Shown here: piece after piece, positions 1-6,084 of the stretch
How positions within the stretch are numbered: position 1 is the stretch's first letter
Layout: the number at the start of each line of letters is the position of its first letter
NCBI GenBank assembly: GCA_046726215.1
Contig: JBKPAA010000127.1
Location: 1-18,285, forward strand
Direction of reading: 5' to 3'
DNA length: 18,285 nt
Source: DASQUK01 sp046726215
GTDB taxonomy: Bacteria; Actinomycetota; Acidimicrobiia; Acidimicrobiales; VFJN01
Program-made: the position numbers and the translations under genes
Notes under the pieces: model-generated
The model's input: the letters and a program-made list of their open reading frames with translations, nothing else
Told to the model about the DNA's origin: nothing
Databases searched by the model: none

Positions 1-395
1 CGCAGTGCCGGACCGAGATCCGGTACTTCCGCGGCGGTCGGCGCTTGAGTATGGCCGCTCCAGGGCATTACGTGCGCCGCGGAGGCGATGTCGAGGCTTC
101 GGCGGGCACGCATAGCGGCGTGCCGGAGCCGATGCAGATCGCCGATTCGGGCGGCGCCTGGCGCGGTGTTCGAGTAACGCCCGATCGCCGGTTCCGGGGC
201 GGTTCTCGAGCTGCTCGCCGCGGTTCTGTGAGCCAGCGAACCATCGATCGGCCGTTGGAGATCTGTCCGCGCATCAACCGGAAGGCTTTAAGAGTCCCGT
301 AAGCCACATCGCGGGGATGCTGGGTCCATCAGTAGGCAGGCCGAAGCGACGTCCACGTACCGGTCGTGTAGCTGGCCTCAACCCAAGGAGGACCT
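1..395. other. Upstream region without a recognised gene
   Basis: I see no recognisable coding sequence here. A frame is open from the left edge to about 302 on the + strand, but its translation is arginine- and glycine-rich, shows no motif I know, and has no ribosome binding site. It is probably chance openness in GC-rich DNA or the tail of something outside the window. The last 11 bases hold the ribosome binding site of the next gene. Confidence 0.4.
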
Positions 396-845
396 GTGCG
401 CAACGCTCTTATCGCAACAATGGCTGGCTGCGCCCTCGTGCTCGGAGCGGCGGGGGTGGCCGCGGCCGATGGCGCGGGAGGGGCGACCGGGCCCGCGTTC
501 TATGTCGACGGTCAGCTCTACCGCACGGTCAACACGCCAACCGACCTGTCCACCACGGGCGCCCCAGAGTCGTCGTTCGACACGATCTATCAGTTCTTCG
601 GCGTGCAACCCTTCAACGTGGCGACCGCCGCCCCCGGCGACGCCGGATACAACGGTGGCCGTTGGCGCGTCCACGGTCTGCAGTTCACCGACTACGGCGC
701 CGCCGTGGCGGCGTTCGACACCAACAACAGCGGTGACTTCGACAGCGATGAGGAAGTGGCCGCGGCATTGGACGCTGGCGCGGCCACCGACGTTGGCGTG
801 GTCAAGAGCTTCGTCTGCCCGGTGATCAAGCTCCCTGGTTCCTGA
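396..845 (+). CDS. Small secreted protein with one EF-hand loop
   Basis: This is a 149-residue protein of unknown function, predicted to be exported. The GTG start at 396 follows an AAGGAGG at 385-391, a near-perfect ribosome binding site. Residues 1-24 form a signal peptide: R2 as the only positive charge, a hydrophobic core of about 15 residues, and an A-A-A-type cleavage site near 22-24. The mature part has an aromatic- and glycine-rich middle. Residues 108-119 read DTNNSGDFDSDE, a canonical calcium-binding EF-hand loop: D1, N3, S5, G6, D7, hydrophobic F8, D9 and E12. Helix-forming residues flank it (AAVAAF before, EVAAAL after). A single cysteine lies near the C-terminus (C141). I cannot name a family, and calcium binding is inferred from the loop alone. 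No gene lies close enough to suggest an operon. Confidence 0.7.
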   Translation: MRNALIATMAGCALVLGAAGVAAADGAGGATGPAFYVDGQLYRTVNTPTDLSTTGAPESSFDTIYQFFGVQPFNVATAAPGDAGYNGGRWRVHGLQFTDYGAAVAAFDTNNSGDFDSDEEVAAALDAGAATDVGVVKSFVCPVIKLPGS

Positions 846-1216
846 TCCGCCTCGCTCGGCCCCGACCGGCCAACCGAGTGAAGCGGTGCCCTCGGCAGGC
901 GGAGCTCGCCTGTGACTGGCAGGTCGACGGTCAGGAACGGTTGAAGACAGCGGGTGCTGATGGCCGACCCGTCCACCTGATCGGCGACTGCGGGAAGGTT
1001 CGGATCGGGAACGGGGCCTGCTCTGGACGAGACGTCCTCATGAGCCGGCTGGCGAGCCAGCACTAGCCGAACCCGCGCCAGACACCGGCGGCCGTCGGCT
1101 GAGCACGGCTGCTTCAGAGCAAATCGGTGCGGGTGCTCGACTGGACTGGCTCTCCAGACGGTCGATCGTCTCGTCGGCGAGCTCGCGGGTGTGTCCCCAG
1201 GACGAGAGGCGGCAGA
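846..1216. other. Gene-poor stretch between the secreted protein and the arsI remnant
   Basis: No convincing gene is present. Just past the arsI-like stop at 1217, the minus strand stays open to about 1038 and includes a helix-like segment (RELADETIDRLE, roughly 1155-1190) that may be the tail of the same locus or of a lost gene. I cannot identify it. A short stem GCTGG/CCAGC with a 4-base loop sits at 1048-1061. It has no T-tract, so I do not call it a terminator. Confidence 0.35.
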
Positions 1217-1636
1217 TCATGCCGAGCAGCTGCACCTGCTGCTGCTGGAGCTGACGCTGATGTTGGCGAGCTGGTCGCTGTCGCCGGTCTTGACGTACCA
1301 CTCCCAGCGGGTGTCGTCCGGGCCGCTCACCCAGGTCTCGGTTTGGTGGCGTAGCAGCACTGGGTGTCGTCGACGCCCGTGGTGTCGAGATCTGCACTCC
1401 CGAGGCGGGCCTCGGCGGCCACGACCTCCGCGGTGGTCTCGGTCTCGACGCCGAGGTGGTTGATGGTGCCGCTCTCACCCGCGCCCTCGAACAGCACAAG
1501 CTTGAGAGGCGGGTCGGCGATGGCGAAGTTGGCGTACCCGGGCTTGGTCTTGGCCGGCCCGACGCCGAACATGCGCGTGTAGAAGTCGACCGCTTTGTCG
1601 AGGTCGGCGACGTTGAGGGGTGAGCTGGAGACGCAT
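1217..1636 (-). pseudogene. Frameshifted ArsI/CadI-like vicinal-oxygen-chelate protein
   Basis: Read on the minus strand, the pieces match the ArsI/CadI glyoxalase-fold family. ArsI members cleave the carbon-arsenic bond of trivalent organoarsenicals, and CadI is the cadmium-induced relative. The ATG at 1636-1634 follows a GAGGGAG. The first residues (MRLQLT) are in one frame. The next part (LNVADLDKAVDFYTRMFGVG, then GYANFAIADPPLKLVL, NHLGVE and the vicinal pair CCYAT) is in a second frame. The C-terminal WVSGPDD...WEWYVKTGDSDQLANI is in a third, ending at TGA 1219-1217. The breaks lie at the GGGG run near 1617-1620 and at about 1337-1345, and each is explained by one base. The C-terminal tail is serine- and cysteine-rich, encoded by a short CAG-like run. 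The gene is divergent from arsR across a large palindrome. Either it is a young pseudogene or the sequence has homopolymer errors. I am confident of the family but cannot separate ArsI from CadI. Confidence 0.75.
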
Positions 1637-1673
1637 GGTCACTCCCTCTCCCGGGGCCACGCTGGAAGTCGTT

Positions 1674-1702
1674 TCGATCATCATCGATACGATGATGATC
1701 GA
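1674..1702. promoter_or_regulatory. Perfect 29-bp palindrome, likely ArsR operator
   Basis: Arms of 13 bases, TCGATCATCATCG (1674-1686) and CGATGATGATCGA (1690-1702), are exact reverse complements around a 3-base ATA spacer. The palindrome lies between the divergent arsI-like start (1636) and the arsR start (1737). A TATGAT hexamer at 1703-1708, just beyond it, could be the arsR -10 box. ArsR/SmtB repressors bind inverted repeats overlapping their own promoters, so control of both genes from here is the natural reading. The base content (AT-rich in a GC-rich genome) also fits a regulatory site. Confidence 0.75.
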
Positions 1703-1736
1703 TATGATAAGCGCGCATGGATCGAAGGATGTCAAT

Positions 1737-2114
1737 ATGTCTGCGGTGAAGATGCGGATCGCCCTCGAGACGCTGTGCTGCCCACCGGTCACCGCTGGCC
1801 GGCTCGACGAGCGTGACGCTGTCCAATTGGCGGCCGTACTCAAGGCACTGGCCGACCCCGTGCGGCTCCGTCTAGTCAGCCTGATCGCGGGAGCTCCGAG
1901 CGGGGAGATCTGTGCCTGTGACCTGCCGGGACTGCTCGACCGGTCCCAGCCGACAGTCAGCCACCATCTGTCCCAGCTGGTCAGCGCCGGGCTCCTCGAG
2001 CGCGAGCAGCGGGGTAAGTGGGCGTGGTTCCGGCTGCGCCCCGACCGCCTAGCCGCGGTCCGCGCGGCCCTGGGTGAAGGGCTCGCCGCCGACGTGCCGG
2101 CCGCAGCCGGTTGA
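1737..2114 (+). CDS. arsR: ArsR-family metalloregulator (arsenite-responsive repressor)
   Basis: This is a 125-residue winged-helix repressor of the ArsR/SmtB family, expected to bind the ars operator and release it on binding As(III). The ATG at 1737 is preceded by GAAGGA at 1724-1729 with a 7-base gap. The longer reading from 1620 would run through the operator and is unlikely. LKALADPVRLRLVSLI (residues 35-50) is the family's first DNA-binding-domain helix region. GEICACDLP (56-64) carries the C-x-C arsenite site (C59, C61) seen in ELCVCDL-type ArsR proteins. SQPTVSHHLSQLVSAGLL (70-87) is the recognition helix. A vicinal C14-C15 pair near the N-terminus matches the extra thiol ligands of some actinobacterial ArsR proteins. 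The gene is divergent from the arsI-like remnant and convergent with the aquaporin remnant, with only 16 bp between stops. Confidence 0.9.
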   Translation: MSAVKMRIALETLCCPPVTAGRLDERDAVQLAAVLKALADPVRLRLVSLIAGAPSGEICACDLPGLLDRSQPTVSHHLSQLVSAGLLEREQRGKWAWFRLRPDRLAAVRAALGEGLAADVPAAAG

Positions 2115-2130
2115 CCGCCAGCAGGCGCTG

Positions 2131-2728
2131 TCACGCGCCGTGGGGCGACTTCACTGTGTCGTGGGGCACGACCACCCGGTCGGCGACTTCACGGACGCCT
2201 GGGTAGATCACCAGGATCAGGCCGACGGCGACCACGGCACCGGCCAGCTGTGCGACGACGAACATGGGCACACCCGCCGGTTCGATGCCGGCGAAGGAGT
2301 CGCTCAACGCCCGCCCGATCGTCACCGCTGGGTTGGCGAAACTGGTCGAAGACGTGAAGTAGTAGGCGCCGGCGATATAGCCCCCGGCCGCGAACGCAGC
2401 CAGCGCACTCCGCCCTGAGCGCACCACCCCGAAGATCACCACCAACAGCCCGAGAGTGGCGACACCCTCCGCGAACCACAGGTGACCAGCCGAGCGCTCG
2501 CTGGTCGACCACTCGACCGCCGGAAGCTCGAACATGAGATTGGCGGCGACGGCACCGCAGATCGCACCTACCACTTGGACAGCGACATAGGCGACGGCGG
2601 TGGGTGTGTCGATGCCGCCGAAGATCCGGTCGACCATGGGTCACGGCCGGGTTGAAATGGGCGCCCGAGGCCGTACCGAGCGCCGGGATCAACGCGACTA
2701 ACACGCCGGCGGTGGCGGCAGCATTCTG
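2131..2728 (-). pseudogene. Aquaporin/aquaglyceroporin remnant, N-terminally truncated and frameshifted
   Basis: The minus-strand reading 2637-2131 encodes the last two-thirds of a major intrinsic protein. It has several hydrophobic spans, the second channel motif in SFANPAVT, and a typical end in LVIYPGVRE. The first motif (GAHFNPAVT), with a preceding helix (AAATAGVLVALIPALG), lies just upstream in another frame. One surplus base in the GGG at 2638-2640 separates them. The first transmembrane helix and start codon are missing: the sequence runs straight into the broken arsenate reductase near 2728-2745. In ars clusters such channels (AqpS type) let arsenite leave down its gradient after arsenate reduction, and this one is unlikely to work as written. 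The ATG at 2637 would give a 168-residue product lacking helices 1-2 and the first NPA. Family assignment is firm. The remnant state could partly reflect sequence errors. Confidence 0.8.
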
Positions 2729-3210
2729 CGGGTGAGGGCGCGGGGCCGGGCGCGGCCCAGGTCGAGACCGGCGGGCAGCCGCAACCGCGCCCGGATGTAC
2801 CGTTTGGCCAGGTGCGTGCCTGCGCTGGTGGCCCTGGCACCGGTGCGTCGCCGCCACAAAGCGGCCGCCAGCTGGGAGCGCGCCGAGTTCTGCGTGCACA
2901 CGAACAGCGCCCATCCATCCCGCCGGCGCCCTGTCCCCACGCCCACCTCGTCGAGGACGCGGCGGCGCAGCTGCACGTAACGGCGCCGCCGGTCTCCCGC
3001 CGATACGTGCCGCTCGATGAGGCCCACTTGCTTGAGCACTTCGAGGTGATGGGCCAACAGGTTCCCGGGCAACCCAAAGCGGGCCGAGAGCACTGACGGA
3101 GCGCGATCCGAGACAGCTAGCTCTTCGACGATGGCTAGCCTCACCGGTTCTCCCAGCGCGGCGTGCACAGCCGCCCGCTGCTCGAGCACCTGATCCAGGC
3201 GGTGGTCCAT
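2698..3210 (-). pseudogene. Broken ArsR-arsenate reductase (ArsC) fusion
   Basis: As written, the frame encodes 170 residues. Residues 1-90 are an ArsR-type winged helix (HAALGEPVRLAIVEELAV; then GNLLAHHLEVLKQVGLIERH). Residues 98-133 begin a low-molecular-weight-phosphatase-like arsenate reductase with the catalytic loop C-T-Q-N-S-A-R (C105-R111) and TSAGTH (128-133). After that the frame breaks: the expected VHPGAVAAARR is in a different frame from about 2800, GLDLGRARPR is back in the first frame from about 2770, and the coding then passes into aquaporin sequence near 2728-2745. About half of the reductase domain is gone. The regulator part may still be made. Such ArsR-ArsC fusions are common in actinobacteria, usually followed by an aquaporin gene, so an internal deletion joining the two neighbours explains the layout. 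Divergent from the next arsR. Confidence 0.8.
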
Positions 3211-3232
3211 CGATTATCGTCGATTGTCGATG
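3208..3232. promoter_or_regulatory. Imperfect palindrome containing both divergent arsR start codons
   Basis: The segment CATCGATTATCG (3208-3219), T (3220) and CGATTGTCGATG (3221-3232) forms two 12-base half-sites that pair at 10 of 12 positions. The outer three bases of each half are the start codons of the divergent regulators: minus ATG 3210-3208 and plus ATG 3230-3232. There is no room for a ribosome binding site on either side. The site shares the TCGAT theme with the operator at 1674-1702. I read it as a shared ArsR operator, inferred from symmetry and position. Confidence 0.55.
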
Positions 3233-3646
3233 AGCGTGGATCGTGGGTCCGCGGAGGTGTGGGCGAGCTGGTTCCGGGCGTTGGGCGACGCGTCGCGGGT
3301 GTTGATCTTGAACCAGTTGGCGGTCGGACGCCGGGCTATGACGGTGGGCGAGATCGTTGAAGCCGTGGATGTGGGCCAGTCGACGGTGTCGCACCACCTC
3401 AAGGTCTTGGCCGACACCGGATTCGTGTTGGTTGAAAGGCGCGGCAACGCCGGGCTGTACCGGGTCAACGAGCGCTGCCTCGAGTGTTTCCCGTCTGCCG
3501 CCGAGGTCGTCACGGGCCAGCTGCCGCGGTACGACCCGCTCCCCGCGGTGTGCGCCGCTCCCTGGCAGTCCGACCAGCTGAGTCCCGACTTGTCCGACCC
3601 GACAAGTCTGACGGCAACAGGAGGGCGACCCTCTCATGACCGATGA
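3230..3646 (+). CDS. Second ArsR-family regulator, upstream of arsM
   Basis: This is a 138-residue ArsR/SmtB repressor. I use the ATG at 3230; a TTG two codons earlier (3224) is also in frame. WASWFRALGDASRVLILNQL (11-30) begins the winged helix, and GQSTVSHHLKVLADTGFVLV (49-68) is the recognition helix and wing. It lacks the C-x-C of the first ArsR. Cysteines instead lie in the C-terminal part, in RCLECF (C83, C86), with another at C108, so the inducer site must be arranged differently. Its end overlaps the arsM start by 11 bases, which implies a joint transcript and likely control of arsM. No ribosome binding site precedes the start, suggesting leaderless translation or a different start. 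The serine/threonine-rich tail after about residue 112 is poorly conserved-looking. Confidence 0.85.
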   Translation: MSVDRGSAEVWASWFRALGDASRVLILNQLAVGRRAMTVGEIVEAVDVGQSTVSHHLKVLADTGFVLVERRGNAGLYRVNERCLECFPSAAEVVTGQLPRYDPLPAVCAAPWQSDQLSPDLSDPTSLTATGGRPSHDR

Positions 3647-4421
3647 CAACGGGTTGGTGCACACCCTAAAGGCGCACTACGGGGCTGCCGCGCGCAAGGC
3701 CGCTGCTGGCACACCGGTCATCGAGGACGACTGCGATGGCTCCGTTGGTGGCTGCTGCGGTCCGGTGGCGTTGGATTCGACCGCCACGATCGGCGCGGGG
3801 TTGTACGACCCGGGCGAGTTGGCGGGACTGCCGGCCGAAGCGGTCGCGGGGAGCATCGGGTGCGCCAACCCAGTTGCGCTGGCTCGGCTCGAGCCGGGCG
3901 AGGATGTGTTGGACCTCGGGTCGGGTGGCGGCATCGACGTGTTGCTGTCAGCCCGCCGGGTCGCCCCCGGGGGTCGCGCCTACGGGGTGGACATGACCCC
4001 GGAGATGCTGCAGCTGGCCCGAGACAACCAGCAGCGCGCCGGGGTGACCAACGCCGAGTTCCTCGAGGGCCGCATCGAGGACGTCCCGCTGCTCGACGCC
4101 AGCGTGGACGTCGTCGTGTCGAACTGTGTGATCAACCTGTCCGCAGACAAGCCCGCGGTCTTCGCTGAGGCGTACCGGGTGCTGCGGCCCGGCGGGCGGT
4201 TCGCCGTGGCCGACGTGGTCGCGGACCACGACTCCGATCCGGAGCTCCTCGCAGACGACGTGGCCTGGACGGCCTGCATCGCCGGCGCGGTCACACGGGA
4301 GCGCTACCGGGCCCAGCTCGCCGGCGCGGGGTTCGACGATGTCGAGATCGCCGACAGCCACCCGGTCGCCGACGGCTTCTGGTCGGTGTTCGTCCGCGCC
4401 CGCAAGCCCGAGTCCACCTGA
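3636..4421 (+). CDS. arsM: Arsenite S-adenosylmethionine methyltransferase
   Basis: This 261-residue cytoplasmic enzyme methylates As(III) stepwise using S-adenosylmethionine. The ATG at 3636 follows AGGAGG at 3619-3624. The SAM-binding motif I is VLDLGSGGGIDV (91-102), with the acidic residue of motif II in YGVDMTPEM (116-124). The three cysteines that bind arsenite in ArsM enzymes are present: C76 in SIGCANP, C164 in SNCVINL and C214 in WTACIAGA. An N-terminal GGCCG (C40-C41), plus C33, supplies the extra cysteines typical of full ArsM. The post-motif RVLRPGGRFAVADVV (181-195) is also standard. The length is close to other bacterial ArsM proteins and the frame is uninterrupted. It shares a transcript with the overlapping arsR at 3230 and is the only apparently intact arsenic-modifying enzyme in the cluster. 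Confidence 0.93.
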   Translation: MTDDNGLVHTLKAHYGAAARKAAAGTPVIEDDCDGSVGGCCGPVALDSTATIGAGLYDPGELAGLPAEAVAGSIGCANPVALARLEPGEDVLDLGSGGGIDVLLSARRVAPGGRAYGVDMTPEMLQLARDNQQRAGVTNAEFLEGRIEDVPLLDASVDVVVSNCVINLSADKPAVFAEAYRVLRPGGRFAVADVVADHDSDPELLADDVAWTACIAGAVTRERYRAQLAGAGFDDVEIADSHPVADGFWSVFVRARKPEST

Positions 4422-4465
4422 TCCCGCGGATCCCGGGGGCGACGCCACAGGCCAACGAGCCCTCC

Positions 4466-4735
4466 ATGAGCAAGGCTGAACCCCTCGACGTGCTCATTGT
4501 CGGCGCCGGACCCACCGGGTTGACCCTGGCCGCGCAGCTCGCGGCGTTCGGCACCGACGTTCGGATCGTCGATCGCCAAGCCGACCAGGTGCACGAGTCC
4601 CGCGCCCTCGCGGTGCAGCCCCGCAGCCTCGAAGGGCTCGCACACCTCGGGGTGGCCGACGCCCTGGTCGAACGTGGCAACCCAGCGGTGCGGCTCCAGC
4701 TGCACACCGGCGCCATAGCTATCAGAAGGGGATGA
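4466..4735 (+). pseudogene. N-terminal stump of an FAD-dependent monooxygenase
   Basis: Eighty-nine residues begin like a class A flavin monooxygenase of about 400-550 residues. DVLIVGAGPTGLTLAAQLAA is the dinucleotide-binding fold (GxGxxG), followed by the FAD-ribose acidic residue in VRIVDRQ and the family segment SRALAVQPRSLE. The similarity ends around RLQLHTG, a few codons before the TGA at 4733-4735, so NADPH-binding and substrate domains are missing. No continuation is visible downstream in any frame. It lies 44 bases after arsM, with a weak purine-rich stretch before the ATG. Flavoproteins are sometimes part of ars clusters, but the stump cannot show the original substrate. It is most likely a gene cut by a deletion. 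Confidence 0.8.
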
Positions 4736-4808
4736 GTCAACCCGCTTCCGCCTGGGCGCGAGGGCGAGCCAGACGCGCTACCGCCTCGGGACTGACGGCC
4801 CGCCGGGA

Positions 4809-4851
4809 CTTTGAAGAAAATCCGGGCCATTGGCCCGGATTTTCTTCAAAG
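4809..4851. terminator. Perfect 43-bp hairpin, probable bidirectional intrinsic terminator
   Basis: Two exact 20-base arms (4809-4828 and 4832-4851) flank a 3-base loop ATT. The inner stem is CCGGGCC/GGCCCGG. The outer part is A-rich on the left (GAAGAAAAT) and T-rich on the right (ATTTTCTTC), so each strand presents a GC-rich stem followed by a T-rich run. It lies between the convergent monooxygenase stump (+, ends 4735) and the TPR gene (-, ends 4878), exactly where a two-way terminator is expected. Confidence 0.85.
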
Positions 4852-4877
4852 ACGTGTGGAGGACCGGCGGGCGGCGG

Positions 4878-5924
4878 TCAGGCGGCCAGCAGGGCGGCGG
4901 CGATCTGCTCGCGGAGCTCGGCGACGTCGTTGCGACGACCGTGGGGCACCATGCTCGCGTGGAGGGCGATCAGGTTGTCGCGCACCCGGCCCGAGCTGAC
5001 CTGTCCCGCCGCGGCCAGCGCCCGGTGGCCGGCTTCTACGCCCCGGTCGAGATCACCGACGTTCGTGTCGAGCTGCGCCAGGGCCACGAGCGCCAGGGCA
5101 TGCGACCGCGCCGCGTCCTCGCCGTGGCCATCGGCGGCCGCCTGGTGGCGGCCCCCAGCCTGCACGACCGCATGCGCGCTGTGGCCGGTCACCGCCAACC
5201 GGTCCCACGCCAGGCCCGTGTCACCCCAGTGGTGGGCGTGGCTGTAGTGCGCCACCCAGGGCCGCTCGGCGCACTCGTCGAGGTCGCGGGCCGCGAACCA
5301 CTGGTCGGCGGTGCCGATCGCCCGCTCCGTCGCCTCGACCTCGCCCGCCTCGGCGTGGGCCCGGGCCTTGAGCGCCCACAGCATCGCCTGCTCGGTCGGA
5401 ACGAGCCGGCCCTGGGCACCCTCGAGCGCGCGGTCCAAGAGGGCGAGAGCCTGGGCCGGCCGGCCCAGCCAGGTCTCCTGCCGCGCCATCGAGCCCAGCA
5501 CCCGCGCCTGGAGGCTCCAGTTGTCGGCCTCCTCGGCGCAATGGGATGCCGTCTGCCAGAGCCGCGACGCGTCGCGGTAGCGGTCGATGTCGAACGCCAT
5601 GAACCCGGTGTTGCAGCCGAGCCACCCGATCGCAACCAACAGCTGCGGGCGGAGCTTCGGTGGGCAGCGGGCCTCGAGCAGGTCACGGGCGCGGCGGGTT
5701 TCTACCAGGGCGGCGTTGAACCCGAAGCCGCCACCCCAGCGCATGTCGCCCCGCTTGACCGATGCCGCCGCATCGCGCACCTGGGCGATGTCGGTCGGGC
5801 CGATCCGGGTCGGCGGTGTCGCGGGTGCGATGTAGTCCAGTCCGTCGATCGAACCCGGGACCGGGATGTCGACGCTGGAACGCGGAGAGTCAGGTTGACC
5901 TTCCGTACTCTCATGGTCAACCAC
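4878..5924 (-). CDS. TPR-like protein resembling the sensor half of XRE-type regulators, no HTH
   Basis: A 348-residue alpha-helical, alanine- and leucine-rich protein. The GTG at 5924 follows a strong GGGGGAGGA with a 6-base gap, so the start is well supported. After a polar lead of about 40 residues, IGPTDIAQVRDAAASV (41-56) and the following GGG segment resemble the linker and TPR region of large actinobacterial helix-turn-helix regulators. The remainder has tetratricopeptide-like helix pairs (for example RVLGSMARQETWLGRPAQAL and AMLWALKARAHAEAGEVEAT). The N-terminal DNA-binding domain of those regulators is absent, and I see none upstream. It may be an orphan sensor or scaffold, or a truncated regulator with a re-created start. 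It is transcribed alone, convergent with the arsM side and divergent from the DUF4015 gene. Family assignment is by general resemblance only. Confidence 0.6.
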   Translation of the reverse strand: MVDHESTEGQPDSPRSSVDIPVPGSIDGLDYIAPATPPTRIGPTDIAQVRDAAASVKRGDMRWGGGFGFNAALVETRRARDLLEARCPPKLRPQLLVAIGWLGCNTGFMAFDIDRYRDASRLWQTASHCAEEADNWSLQARVLGSMARQETWLGRPAQALALLDRALEGAQGRLVPTEQAMLWALKARAHAEAGEVEATERAIGTADQWFAARDLDECAERPWVAHYSHAHHWGDTGLAWDRLAVTGHSAHAVVQAGGRHQAAADGHGEDAARSHALALVALAQLDTNVGDLDRGVEAGHRALAAAGQVSSGRVRDNLIALHASMVPHGRRNDVAELREQIAAALLAA

Positions 5925-6084
5925 GGCCGGTCCTCCCCCGTGTCAAGCCCCCCGCTGACGGCAGTGTTACATATCGAAACCCACCGACACCACCCCTAGC
6001 GACGAGTATCTCTCTCCGTGGCGCGTCCACCGCGAGCAGGGTTTTCTTGCCCCCGAGATTGGGTCATTGCGGGGTCACCCCGGG

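Noticed and set aside
1048..1061. Short hairpin as a terminator
   Set aside because: Only a 5-bp stem and no T-run follow it.
1231..1262. CTG-rich run as a microsatellite or CRISPR-like repeat
   Set aside because: Only a few triplets, lying in the 3' end of the arsI-like remnant; no repeat-spacer structure is present anywhere in the window.
4736..4808. A minus-strand stretch resembling the D-arm and anticodon stem of a tRNA (GGTAGCGCGTCTGG)
   Set aside because: The acceptor, T-arm and anticodon stems do not pair properly, so it is at most a coincidence or a decayed fragment.
4830..5999. 389-codon plus-strand open frame starting inside the terminator
   Set aside because: It is the antisense shadow of the TPR gene, and its start is half of the hairpin.
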